Assembly (NCBI GenBank): GCA_964505265.1
Contig: CAZDGN010000010.1
Span: 1 to 51,690 of the forward strand
Length of the DNA: 51,690 nucleotides
Source: CAILUF01 sp964505265
GTDB lineage: Bacteria; Pseudomonadota; Alphaproteobacteria; Rickettsiales; UBA1997
Reading direction: 5' to 3'
In this document: positions 31,090-39,002 of the stretch, one piece after another
Numbering within the stretch: position 1 is the stretch's first letter
Layout: every line of letters starts with the position of its first letter
Made by a program: the position numbers and the translations under genes
The notes under the pieces: generated by a model
Databases searched by the model: none
Told to the model about the DNA's origin: nothing
Seen by the model: only the letters and a program-made list of their open reading frames with translations

Positions 31090-32440
31090 GTATTTTTTAA
31101 AAATTTTTTTTGTTTTTTTGTTAGCATTATTTTTTTTTGAAACAAATAGTGCTTGTGCAGAAATTAAAATCACTAATTGGTCGGAAACATCAAAGCTCAA
31201 TAATAATGGTCGGCAGTCAGATTTTAAAATTTCCATTCAAATTGTTGATATTCCTACAAATTCTGGAATTTCATCTTTTATAATTTCAAGTTCAGCTCCT
31301 AGAAATTTTCAAGTTGATGAGGTAAAAATTAATGGTGTTAGTAGTAAATATAACATTAAAAATAATCAAGCTATTGAATTTATTTTTGATAAAATTTTAA
31401 CCAACAACCAAACTGCAGAAATTCAGTATAGAGAAACAGTTGTTTATGAAAAAGTTAGTAAATATTTGAGGCAAGAGCAGGTTTATATTCCAAATTTTGC
31501 TAGTGGTGCTAAGGCCAAAGTTATGATTGATATTGGCGAGGATTTTGAATTAATTTCTTCTCATCCAAATCTAAAACAATATAATAATAAAATAATTTTT
31601 GATGGAATTATTTCGCAAAATGGCTATTTGGAAATGTTAAAATTAACCAATTCTGGTGCCATTTGGGATGTTAAAATTAAAAGTAAAATTCTTTTAAATA
31701 ACTCTAAGGGAATTTTGGAAATTACTGTTCCATATTTATTTCGTGGGGGTGCTCAGAAAGTCGAGAAACAATTTATTGGAGCAAATGTAATTCCAAAATC
31801 ACATTTAACCACCAAAGATAATGATATTATGAACTTTGAAACAACTCCAGAAATGAAGCAAATTGATATTTTTCATCAAGCAAATATTTACACTGGCAAA
31901 AAATATCGATTGGAAAATTTTCGATCACCGCAAAATTATCTAGAAATTTCTGAAAATGATAAAATTTTGTTAAAACCACTGCTTGAATTTGCTTTAAATA
32001 GTCCAGAAAATAAAGATTTGCCAAATTATGTAAAAATTTTAAAATTTGTGCATCAATATATCAAATATGATTTAAGTTTTTATGCAAAATTATTGAATAT
32101 TGAGCAAATAATTCAAAGTAAGGCGGGTGTTTGCAGTGAATTTGCGACCTTATTTAATGCTATGGCAAGATTGGCTCAAATACCATCTTCAATAGTTCAT
32201 GGCTTTGCTTTGGGTGAATATGATAAATTTGAAAGCCATGCTTGGAATATGATTTATGTCAATAATAAATGGATTCATGTTGATCCAACTTGGAATTTAA
32301 GTAAAGGCATCGTTTCTTCTTCTCACATTTATCTTAAGGATAATCGTAAAGAAGATATTTTGGTAAAATATCGTGGACAAAATTCAGAAATCAATATCGA
32401 TAAAGAATATACAATTAAAGAAATTAATAACTTAAAATAA
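31070..32440 (+). CDS. Secreted transglutaminase-like protein
   Basis: A 456-residue protein with an N-terminal signal peptide (IFFVFLLALFFF, then SACA). A beta-rich region to about residue 250 recalls the DUF3857-type domain often placed before bacterial transglutaminase folds. The C-terminal catalytic fold has Cys355 in AGVCSEFAT, His390 in ESHAWN and Asp405 in HVDPTWN, the full Cys-His-Asp triad. Bacterial members are mostly periplasmic proteases or peptide-modifying enzymes; the substrate is unknown. I chose ATG at 31070, directly before the signal peptide, rather than 31013. It overlaps the purL stop by 20 bases and ends one base before ccmC. Confidence 0.82.
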   Translation: MKDHIFKYFLKIFFVFLLALFFFETNSACAEIKITNWSETSKLNNNGRQSDFKISIQIVDIPTNSGISSFIISSSAPRNFQVDEVKINGVSSKYNIKNNQAIEFIFDKILTNNQTAEIQYRETVVYEKVSKYLRQEQVYIPNFASGAKAKVMIDIGEDFELISSHPNLKQYNNKIIFDGIISQNGYLEMLKLTNSGAIWDVKIKSKILLNNSKGILEITVPYLFRGGAQKVEKQFIGANVIPKSHLTTKDNDIMNFETTPEMKQIDIFHQANIYTGKKYRLENFRSPQNYLEISENDKILLKPLLEFALNSPENKDLPNYVKILKFVHQYIKYDLSFYAKLLNIEQIIQSKAGVCSEFATLFNAMARLAQIPSSIVHGFALGEYDKFESHAWNMIYVNNKWIHVDPTWNLSKGIVSSSHIYLKDNRKEDILVKYRGQNSEINIDKEYTIKEINNLK

Positions 32441-32441
32441 A

Positions 32442-33158
32442 ATGATAAATTACTTTTTCAAATTACAAAATTTTGATAAATTTTTTAATATTTTTACGAA
32501 AATTTTACCTTTTTTGATAATTTTATTGTCAATAATTGCAGGTTATAAAATTTATTATTCACCAAATGATTATCAGCAATCTAATGCAGTTAAAATAATG
32601 TATATTCATGTTCCATCAGCTTGGATGTCATTATTGATTTATAGCATAATGGCAATATTTAATGTTAGTGCTTTTATTTGGAAAAACCGCTTTTATTATT
32701 TGATTGCAAGAGCAATTGCCGAAGTTGGTGCGGTTTTTACTTTAATTACTTTGGTTACGGGGGCAATTTGGGGTAAGCCGATTTGGGGAACTTGGTGGGC
32801 TTTTGACGCAAGACTTACATCGGTATTATTATTATTTTTTTTGTATTTAGCCTATATTGTTATTTACGATAATATTGACGATAGGGTTAAGGCAGAAAAA
32901 ATATCGGCAATTATTGCTATTGTTGGTTTTGTAAATATTCCGTTGATTAAATTTTCAGTTGAATATTGGAACTCATTACATCAAAAAGCCAGCATTTTAA
33001 GAAGTGGAGGTGTGGCAATTCACACAGCTTTTTTAACTCCTTTGTTATTAACTTTTGCGGTTTATTTTTTTATTTTCATTTTATTTTCACTGATTAGAAT
33101 TAAAACAATTTTGAATTTATATAAAATTAATTCTTTAACAATTAATAATTTTTTCTAA
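32442..33158 (+). CDS. ccmC: Cytochrome c maturation haem-handling protein CcmC
   Basis: A 238-residue, six-helix inner-membrane protein. The tryptophan-rich haem motif reads WGTWWAFDARLTS (115-127); the usual WVWD is WAFD here. The two conserved haem-ligand histidines are His56 (YIHVPSAW) and His180 (NSLHQ). CcmC loads haem onto CcmE in the system I pathway. No other ccm gene is nearby, an arrangement common in reduced alphaproteobacterial genomes. The stop overlaps the fdxA start as TAATG. Confidence 0.92.
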   Translation: MINYFFKLQNFDKFFNIFTKILPFLIILLSIIAGYKIYYSPNDYQQSNAVKIMYIHVPSAWMSLLIYSIMAIFNVSAFIWKNRFYYLIARAIAEVGAVFTLITLVTGAIWGKPIWGTWWAFDARLTSVLLLFFLYLAYIVIYDNIDDRVKAEKISAIIAIVGFVNIPLIKFSVEYWNSLHQKASILRSGGVAIHTAFLTPLLLTFAVYFFIFILFSLIRIKTILNLYKINSLTINNFF

Positions 33159-33496
33159 TGACCTACGTTGTTACCGATAATTGTGTTCGATGCAAATATA
33201 CCGATTGTGTTAGTGTTTGCCCAGTTGATTGCTTTTACGAGGGTGAAAATATGTTAGTAATTGACCCAGATCAGTGCATTGATTGTGGAGTTTGTGTTCC
33301 AGAATGTCCTGCGGAAGCAATATCACCAGAGTCTACTGACCTAGTGAAGTGGGTAGAGATTAATCGTGAATATGCCAAAAAATGGCCAAATATTGCTAAG
33401 AAAAAAGATGCCTTACCAGAAGCTAAAGAAATGGATGGAATGAAAAATAAATTTGAAAAATTCTTTGATCCAAGACCTGCAAAAATTCAAAAATAA
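33158..33496 (+). CDS. fdxA: 7Fe ferredoxin FdxA
   Basis: A 112-residue ferredoxin. Cys9, 17 and 50 match the [3Fe-4S] ligands of Azotobacter ferredoxin I, and Cys21, 40, 43 and 46 match the [4Fe-4S] ligands, each shifted by one residue. Cys12 and Cys25 are also present. The C-terminal extension (KWVEINREYAKKWPNI) is that of the FdxA family. It is a cytoplasmic electron carrier; its partner is unknown. Translation is probably coupled to ccmC by the TAATG overlap. Confidence 0.94.
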   Translation: MTYVVTDNCVRCKYTDCVSVCPVDCFYEGENMLVIDPDQCIDCGVCVPECPAEAISPESTDLVKWVEINREYAKKWPNIAKKKDALPEAKEMDGMKNKFEKFFDPRPAKIQK

Positions 33497-33502
33497 TTTA
33501 AA

Positions 33503-34219
33503 ATGCAAAAATATCAAATTAATCGACAAAATTTTCAAAAATTGAATAAACCTGATGCAATCATTTTTGATTGGGATAATACTTTGGTTGATACTTGGCC
33601 CCTAATTCATAATTCAATAAATCGAACGATGGAGGCAATGAAAAAGCCAATTTGGAGTTTTGAAAAAGTCAAAAATACCGTGCATAAGTCAATGAGAGAA
33701 TCTTTTCCTGAAATATTTGGAAGTAATTGGCAGGAAGCTGGAGATATTTACAAAAAATCTTATCAAGAAGTTCATTTTGATAAGATTTGCTTATTACCAA
33801 ATTCATTAAATTTATTAGAATTTTTATTACAAAATAACATAAAAGTTTTTTTAGTGAGCAATAAAATTGGCACTACTTTACGCAAAGAAGTTAAAAAATT
33901 AAATTTAGAAAAATATTTTTTTTCGATAGTTGGGGCACATGATGCTGATTTTGATAAGCCAAAGGTTGAACCAGTTAATCTGGCATTGATGACATCGGAA
34001 ATTGATTTAGAAAAAAATTATATTTGGTTTATTGGAGATACTATTGCCGATGTTGAGTGTGCTCATAATTGTAAAGTTGAGCCGATAATTTATGGCTCAG
34101 ATGTCGATGAAGTTTCGATTACAATTTCTTCAGATATTTTAGCCAATGGATTTTGCAAAACGAAGGCACCAGCTCTGTATTTTGACCATCAGGAAGTTAT
34201 AGATTTACTTGGAAAATAA
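33503..34219 (+). CDS. HAD-superfamily phosphatase, phosphoglycolate phosphatase-like
   Basis: A 238-residue HAD hydrolase. Motif I is DWDNTLVD (nucleophile Asp23, acid/base Asp25), motif II is VSNK (Ser119), motif III supplies a Lys near DKPKVEP, and motif IV is GDTIADVE (Asp179 and Asp183). An alpha-helical cap lies between motifs I and II, as in Gph-like enzymes. The substrate cannot be fixed from sequence. It starts 6 bases after fdxA and ends 8 bases from the convergent dnaA stop. Confidence 0.82.
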   Translation: MQKYQINRQNFQKLNKPDAIIFDWDNTLVDTWPLIHNSINRTMEAMKKPIWSFEKVKNTVHKSMRESFPEIFGSNWQEAGDIYKKSYQEVHFDKICLLPNSLNLLEFLLQNNIKVFLVSNKIGTTLRKEVKKLNLEKYFFSIVGAHDADFDKPKVEPVNLALMTSEIDLEKNYIWFIGDTIADVECAHNCKVEPIIYGSDVDEVSITISSDILANGFCKTKAPALYFDHQEVIDLLGK

Positions 34220-34227
34220 TCTGATTA

Positions 34228-35661
34228 TTAAATTATGGTTTCAATTTTGTGAATTAGATTTTTTAAATCTTGCGAAGTTTTTTTGCAAGATTCTTCTAAA
34301 CTGGAAATGGTTTTGTGTGAGTGAATTACGGTAGCATGATTTTTTTGAAATTTTTCGGCAATATTTTTTAAGCTTTCATTGGTGTATTTTTTACATAAAT
34401 ACATCGCAATTTGACGGGCTTGAGCAATATTTTTAGAGCGGTTCACAGCTGTAAGGTCGCTCACTTTGAAATTAAAATAATCGGCAACGATTTTGGTAAT
34501 TTGGTCGATATTGCATTTATTGTCATCGGTTTTTTTGAAATAATTTCCAAGAATATTGCGAATATTTGAATAATTAAGTTCGGCGTCGGCAAATAAAAAT
34601 TCAGCATATAATTTTTTTAAAGCTCCTTCTAAATCACGTAGTGAACCTTTGATATTTTGAGCGATGTAATTGATAATTTCGTCGCTGATTTCGAATTTTA
34701 ATTGTAAAGTTTTGCCTTTTAAAAAGCTAATGCGATCAGATAAGTCTGGGCTTTTGAAGTTAACAATCATTCCGCCAGCAATTCTTGATTTAAGTTTTTC
34801 ATCAATATTTTCTAAGTCCATAGGGCATCTATCGCAAACTAAGACCACTTGTTTGTTGTCTTCAACCAGCGCATTGAAGCAATTCATAAATTCTTGTTGG
34901 GTAGAATCTTTGCCAGCGATAAATTGGACATCATCAACAATAAGTACATCAATTGAACGCATTTTTTCTTTGAATGGCATTACATCATTATTTCTAATTG
35001 ATTGCACGAAATGAAACATAAATTTTTCTGCCGATAAATAAACAACCTTTTTGCAAGGATTATTTTCTTTAATGCTCCAAGCAATTGCTTGAGCCAAATG
35101 AGTTTTGCCCATACCAACATTGCCATGAATGTAAAGGGGAATTTTGTCATTAAATAGGCTATTATTTTCGACACCGCTAGCAATTTTTGCCATAGTGACT
35201 GCAGTTTTATTATGTTTGCCGATGATATAATTTTCAAAGGTAAATTTATTATTCAATTCAGTTCCGTAAGCGAAAACATTATCGTGTTTAGACAAATTAA
35301 CAATATTATTATTTTCACTTTGAAATGATTCGTTATTGATGATTTTATTTTCAAAATTTTGATTTTGATTCAAACAAATTGCTGAAATTTTCAATAATTT
35401 TGGATAAAATTTTCTTAAATTTTCATTAAAAATTTTTTTAGAAAAATATTCTCTGTTAATCCAATCTCGATTTAATTTATGAGGGCAATTGACGATAATT
35501 TCGTGAGCATTTTGAGATATTATTTCAATATTTTTGAACCATTTATTTGCAACTTCCTCGCCAATAATTTGCGAAATGTTATTTTGTAAATCCAGAGTTT
35601 GATCTGGTTCACTTTGAAATGATAATGTGAGGGTTTTGCTGTTCATTATCTTTGTCTCCAT
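34228..35661 (-). CDS. dnaA: Chromosomal replication initiator DnaA
   Basis: A 477-residue initiator with the usual domains: an N-terminal interaction domain (about 25-95), a variable Asn-rich linker, the AAA+ core with Walker A GNVGMGKTH (180-188) and Walker B LIVDDVQFIAG (240-250), and the DNA-binding domain IV. The last contains the family signature region AVNRSKNIAQARQIAMYL and KNHATVIHSHKTI. It opens oriC and loads the helicase. A second in-frame ATG at 35646 forms a TAATG overlap with the stop of the upstream rhodanese gene and is an equally good start (472 residues). No DnaA-box cluster was found around the gene. Confidence 0.95.
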   Translation of the reverse strand: METKIMNSKTLTLSFQSEPDQTLDLQNNISQIIGEEVANKWFKNIEIISQNAHEIIVNCPHKLNRDWINREYFSKKIFNENLRKFYPKLLKISAICLNQNQNFENKIINNESFQSENNNIVNLSKHDNVFAYGTELNNKFTFENYIIGKHNKTAVTMAKIASGVENNSLFNDKIPLYIHGNVGMGKTHLAQAIAWSIKENNPCKKVVYLSAEKFMFHFVQSIRNNDVMPFKEKMRSIDVLIVDDVQFIAGKDSTQQEFMNCFNALVEDNKQVVLVCDRCPMDLENIDEKLKSRIAGGMIVNFKSPDLSDRISFLKGKTLQLKFEISDEIINYIAQNIKGSLRDLEGALKKLYAEFLFADAELNYSNIRNILGNYFKKTDDNKCNIDQITKIVADYFNFKVSDLTAVNRSKNIAQARQIAMYLCKKYTNESLKNIAEKFQKNHATVIHSHKTISSLEESCKKTSQDLKNLIHKIETII

Positions 35662-36056
35662 GGAAGATTTGAGGCTTTCCAGCCATTAATTTTTCCTCTT
35701 TGGGCATCTTGATTTAAATCCCCTTCAAAACCATTTACTATATTGAAGCAATTTTGATAACCTAGACTTAAAGCAAATTCAGCGCTTTGTCCAGATCTTC
35801 CACCGGTTTTACAAAGGAAAAATAATGTGGAATCGGTTGGGATTCTTGAAGTTAAGATATTTGCAAAATCTGGGTTTAATTGCATTTGTGGTAAAGTTTG
35901 CCATGGATTTAATAGCATTCTATTTTCAAATGCACTAGCATCAACTGTTCCAACGAAATTAAATTCTTCGTTAGTTCTAACATCAACCAAAAAACTATTT
36001 TTTTGGCTTTTCAACATTTCAAAGGCATCTTTTGGATTTATTAATTTAATATTCAT
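35646..36056 (-). CDS. Rhodanese-domain protein
   Basis: A 136-residue single rhodanese domain with FLVDVRTNEEF early and the active loop CKTGGRS (Cys82). It resembles the small cytoplasmic sulfurtransferase-like proteins of alphaproteobacteria, with the typical NGFEGDLN and GKINGWKASNLPW tail. It would carry persulfide sulfur; its acceptor is unknown. It is directly upstream of dnaA with overlapping codons, so the two are probably co-transcribed, with a promoter in the 330-base gap before it. Confidence 0.85.
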   Translation of the reverse strand: MNIKLINPKDAFEMLKSQKNSFLVDVRTNEEFNFVGTVDASAFENRMLLNPWQTLPQMQLNPDFANILTSRIPTDSTLFFLCKTGGRSGQSAEFALSLGYQNCFNIVNGFEGDLNQDAQRGKINGWKASNLPWRQR

Positions 36057-36169
36057 TGAAATTTTTTTGTTAATTTTTTTCTTTTTTTGCTTATATTTTG
36101 TACAAATATAATCTACTAAAATTTTCTTTAGGTAAAGAAAAAAATTTCTTTAAATTTAAAATAAATCTC

Positions 36170-36199
36170 TTGACAGTCGGTTAGTCTAATTAAAATAAT
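36170..36199 (+). promoter_or_regulatory. Near-consensus sigma-70 promoter in the rhodanese-lgt gap
   Basis: TTGACA (36170-36175), 18 bases, then AATAAT (36194-36199; 5 of 6 against TATAAT). It points in the plus direction, where no protein gene follows for 1.5 kb (lgt and queF are antisense). The expected transcription start is near 36206, the first base of a long hairpin. Confidence 0.55.
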
Positions 36200-36205
36200 T
36201 AATTA

Positions 36206-36308
36206 GCAGTGTGTTATTTTCTGGGATACTGTAAAAGCTGGTACCGAAGAGTATTTTAGGTGTTAATCATTGCAAAATAAGGTGTCAAAATAAAAGCAAG
36301 TTTTTTTT
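36206..36308 (+). ncRNA. Candidate small RNA with a 68-nt imperfect hairpin
   Basis: Starting where the 36170 promoter predicts +1, the sequence folds into one long hairpin. The stem pairs GCAGTG (36206-36211) with CATTGC (36268-36273), GTTA (36213-36216) with TAAT (36264-36267) and CTGGGATACT (36221-36230) with AGTATTTTAG (36250-36259). The 4x4 internal loop and the 19-base apical loop contain GGTACC. An unstructured tail ends in eight T (36301-36308). The SRP, 6S and 5S signatures I know are not recognisable. The rest of the 36057-36386 gap holds an AT symmetry after the T run and a small palindrome ATCACGGTGAT (36328-36338). Confidence 0.45.
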
Positions 36309-36386
36309 AAATTATTTTTAAAAAAAAATCACGGTGATTATAATTAGAAATAATAACTATTAATGATAATTATTGCTAAAATATTT

Positions 36387-37169
36387 TTATTTTTTCTTTG
36401 CTGTAAATGTTAAGAAAATTCCGAAAATTATAATTGGTAACGACAAGATTTGTCCCATAGAAAAAATTTCTAAAATTAATCCAATTTGCGGATCTGGTTG
36501 TCGAAAAAATTCTACAATAAAGCGAGAAATGCCATAACCAGTTAAAAAAACCCCAGATAATTTTTTGGGTTTTTTATAAAAATCGGTTTTAAAATATAGA
36601 AATGTTAATATTAGAAATAATACTAGCCCCTCTAAGCTGGCTTGATATAGTTGACTTGGGTGCCTTGGAACTAAATCAGAATTAGGGAAAATAAATCCAA
36701 AATTTCCAGAAGTCGGTCTACCATATAATTCAAGATTTATAAAATTAGCAATACGCCCAAGCATTAATGCAAAAGGAGTGCTTACTGCTAAATTATCTAA
36801 AATATTCCAAATATTTAAATTATATTTTTTACAAAAAAACCACATACCAATAATGGCTCCAATTAATCCGCCATGAAAGGACATTCCCCCGTGCCAAAAT
36901 GCTAATATTTCTTGGGGATTTTCTTGAAAGTAAGAAAAATTATAAAATAGAACATAACCAATTCTTCCACCAATTAAGATTGATAAAATTGCATAGAGCA
37001 TCCAATCATCAAGTGCCTTAATTGATATAAAATTGTATTTCTTATTAGAAAATTTTAGAAACTGATATGAATATAATATTCCAAAAATATAGGCGAGTGA
37101 ATACCATCTAATATCAATTATTGATAAAGAAAAAGCTACGGGGTTGAAGTTTGGAACATTTATTATCAA
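36387..37169 (-). CDS. lgt: Prolipoprotein diacylglyceryl transferase
   Basis: A 260-residue, multi-spanning inner-membrane enzyme that moves diacylglycerol from phosphatidylglycerol to the lipobox Cys of prolipoproteins. The HGGMSFHGG motif (His93, His99) and the signature GRIANFINLELYGRP with its essential Arg139 are intact, as is the C-terminal GYGISRFIVEFFRQPD segment. It starts with TTG at 37169; this is supported by an AAGGAG ribosome-binding site 5 bases upstream and by the family-typical N-terminus (NVPNFNPVAFSL). It starts one base after the queF stop. Confidence 0.95.
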   Translation of the reverse strand: MIINVPNFNPVAFSLSIIDIRWYSLAYIFGILYSYQFLKFSNKKYNFISIKALDDWMLYAILSILIGGRIGYVLFYNFSYFQENPQEILAFWHGGMSFHGGLIGAIIGMWFFCKKYNLNIWNILDNLAVSTPFALMLGRIANFINLELYGRPTSGNFGFIFPNSDLVPRHPSQLYQASLEGLVLFLILTFLYFKTDFYKKPKKLSGVFLTGYGISRFIVEFFRQPDPQIGLILEIFSMGQILSLPIIIFGIFLTFTAKKK

Positions 37170-37170
37170 T

Positions 37171-37647
37171 TTAACTCCTTGCTAAATAGTTATACGAGTT
37201 GTTTTCTTTGATGAAAATATTTTTTGGTAAAGTGCCATTTTCAAAAAAGATATCAATTGGAATTCCTCCTCTTGGATACCAAAAGCCAGAAATCCTAAGC
37301 CATTTTGGCTTGATGCAATTTATAATATCCTTAGCGATTTGAATTGTGCAATCCTCGTGAAATGCACCGTGGTTGCGATAAGAAAATAGATATAGTTTTA
37401 AGGACTTACTTTCGATTATTTTTTGATTTGGAACATAATCGATAATTATGTGAGCAAAATCAGGTTGAGAAGTTATAGGGCAAATTGATGTAAATTCTGG
37501 GCAGGTAAATTTAATTGAATAGTCAATATCAGTATGTGGATTTTTAACACCCTCCAAAATGTTTAGGTGAGGATTTGATAAATTATATTTGGTTTTTTGT
37601 CCAAGAAAATTTTCTTTATTTTGCTTGTTGGAAATTTTTTTTGTCAT
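37171..37647 (-). CDS. queF: NADPH-dependent 7-cyano-7-deazaguanine reductase (type I)
   Basis: A 158-residue single-domain QueF that reduces preQ0 to preQ1 in queuosine biosynthesis. Catalytic Cys56 in FTSICPITSQPD and Asp63 are present, followed by ESKSLKLYLFSYRNHGAFHED, the NADPH and substrate segment. Length fits the short YkvM-type enzyme. Other queuosine genes are absent here. It is divergent from carA across 129 bases and precedes lgt in an apparent two-gene operon. Confidence 0.94.
   Translation of the reverse strand: MTKKISNKQNKENFLGQKTKYNLSNPHLNILEGVKNPHTDIDYSIKFTCPEFTSICPITSQPDFAHIIIDYVPNQKIIESKSLKLYLFSYRNHGAFHEDCTIQIAKDIINCIKPKWLRISGFWYPRGGIPIDIFFENGTLPKNIFIKENNSYNYLARS
37175..37180 (-). 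promoter_or_regulatory. Shine-Dalgarno site deciding the TTG start of lgt
   Basis: AAGGAG on the minus strand, five bases (TTAAA) before the TTG at 37169. Strong ribosome-binding sites are scarce in this window, so this supports the non-ATG start. It lies inside the last codons of queF. Confidence 0.75.
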
Positions 37648-37776
37648 TGTCTAATTTGATGATTGCAGTTTTATAAATTAAATTTAAGATATTCAAATTA
37701 TGATAATTCATTTAATTTTAAATTAAATAAAAATTAGAATTATTAATCAAGTTTACAATTTTAAAATTTCGCAAAT

Positions 37777-38979
37777 ATGGAAAATTCAAAGGCTTTTCCT
37801 TCAAAAGTTTGTAATTTAGAGGGTCATTACAATAAAAGCAAGGATGCGGTTTTAATTTTTGCCGATGGCACCAGATTTTTTGGTTATGGTATCGGTAACT
37901 ACGGCGAAGTTATTGCCGAAATTTGTTTTAATACCTCAATTACCGGATATCAAGAAATCCTTACTGACCCATCTTATTTTGGTCAAATAATTAATTTCAC
38001 TTTTCCGCATATCGGTAATATTGGTGTAAACCCCAATGATATTGAGGCAAAAAAGGTAAGGGCTTCGGGATTAATAATTCGCGAGGAAATCACTAATCCT
38101 TCAAATTATCGTTCAAACAATCATTTTAATAACTGGCTTACAGAAAATAAATTGACGGGCATTTGCGGGGTTGATACTCGCTTAATAACTCAAAAAATTC
38201 GTCAAGATGGGGCTAAAAATGTGGCAATAATTTATCAGCAAAATCTTGATGAAAAATTAATTGAAAAAGTTTTTGACAAAATTAAAAATACTAATGACCT
38301 AAATGGTGTTGAGTTAGCTTTAAAAGCTAGTGAAAATCATCATTACAATTGGAACAATGAAGCTAAATGGGTGCAAAATCAAAATCTTTATAGTCAAAAT
38401 AATTTAAAAAAATATAAGGTTGTAGCAATTGATTATGGTGCTAAATTAAACATCCTAAGGTGTTTAAATGAAGTTGGATGTGATGTCCAAATCGTTCCTG
38501 CCAATGCGTCCTTTGAAGATATCCTGAAATATCAACCCGATGGCGTATTTTTGTCTAACGGCCCTGGGGATCCAGCCGAAACTGGAAAATATGCGATAAT
38601 AACGATTAAAAAAATTTTAGAACAAAAAATTCCATTATTTGGAATATGTTTAGGTCATCAACTTTTGGCACTTGCTTGTGGAGCTAAAACCAAAAAAATG
38701 CCTCAAGGTCATCGAGGAGCTAATCATCCCGTACAAAATCTAAAAAATTCTAAAGTAGAAATTACCAGTCAAAATCATGGATTTTGTGTTGACAAAAATT
38801 CTTTGCCAAAAAATATCGAAATAACTCATATTTCTCTATTTGATGGCTCAATTGAGGGAATAAAACTAAATGATAGTCCAGCTTTTTCAGTTCAATATCA
38901 CCCAGAGAGCTCGCCAGGTCCAAGCGATAGTTTTTATTTATTTAAAGAATTCGTTGAATTAATTGTTAATTCAAAATAA
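37777..38979 (+). CDS. carA: Carbamoyl-phosphate synthase small subunit
   Basis: A 400-residue glutaminase subunit that feeds ammonia to CarB for pyrimidine and arginine synthesis. The N-terminal CarA domain has FGYGIGNYGEV, NTSITGYQEILTDPSY and CGVDTR. The class I glutamine amidotransferase domain has Cys291 (FGICLGHQ), His375 and Glu377 (YHPESSPGP). carB is not in the window. It leads a five-gene plus-strand run (carA, two NuoN/MrpD-like genes, proA, recR) with short spacers, 23 bases to the next gene. Confidence 0.95.
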   Translation: MENSKAFPSKVCNLEGHYNKSKDAVLIFADGTRFFGYGIGNYGEVIAEICFNTSITGYQEILTDPSYFGQIINFTFPHIGNIGVNPNDIEAKKVRASGLIIREEITNPSNYRSNNHFNNWLTENKLTGICGVDTRLITQKIRQDGAKNVAIIYQQNLDEKLIEKVFDKIKNTNDLNGVELALKASENHHYNWNNEAKWVQNQNLYSQNNLKKYKVVAIDYGAKLNILRCLNEVGCDVQIVPANASFEDILKYQPDGVFLSNGPGDPAETGKYAIITIKKILEQKIPLFGICLGHQLLALACGAKTKKMPQGHRGANHPVQNLKNSKVEITSQNHGFCVDKNSLPKNIEITHISLFDGSIEGIKLNDSPAFSVQYHPESSPGPSDSFYLFKEFVELIVNSK

Positions 38980-39002
38980 ATCATAAATTTTAACTAAATT
39001 TA

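Noticed and set aside
31090..32440. PurL C-terminal half in another frame after a frameshift
   Set aside because: The region is fully used by the transglutaminase-like frame, and no PurL second-half motifs were seen in the other frames.
36206..36308. SRP RNA, 6S RNA or 5S-like gene
   Set aside because: The SRP GGAAG loop and AGCAG side, the 6S central bubble and the 5S CCGAAC core are not present; kept only as an unassigned candidate RNA.
34228..36386. Origin of replication next to dnaA
   Set aside because: No cluster of TTATCCACA-like DnaA boxes was seen by eye on either strand; in many alphaproteobacteria oriC is not next to dnaA.
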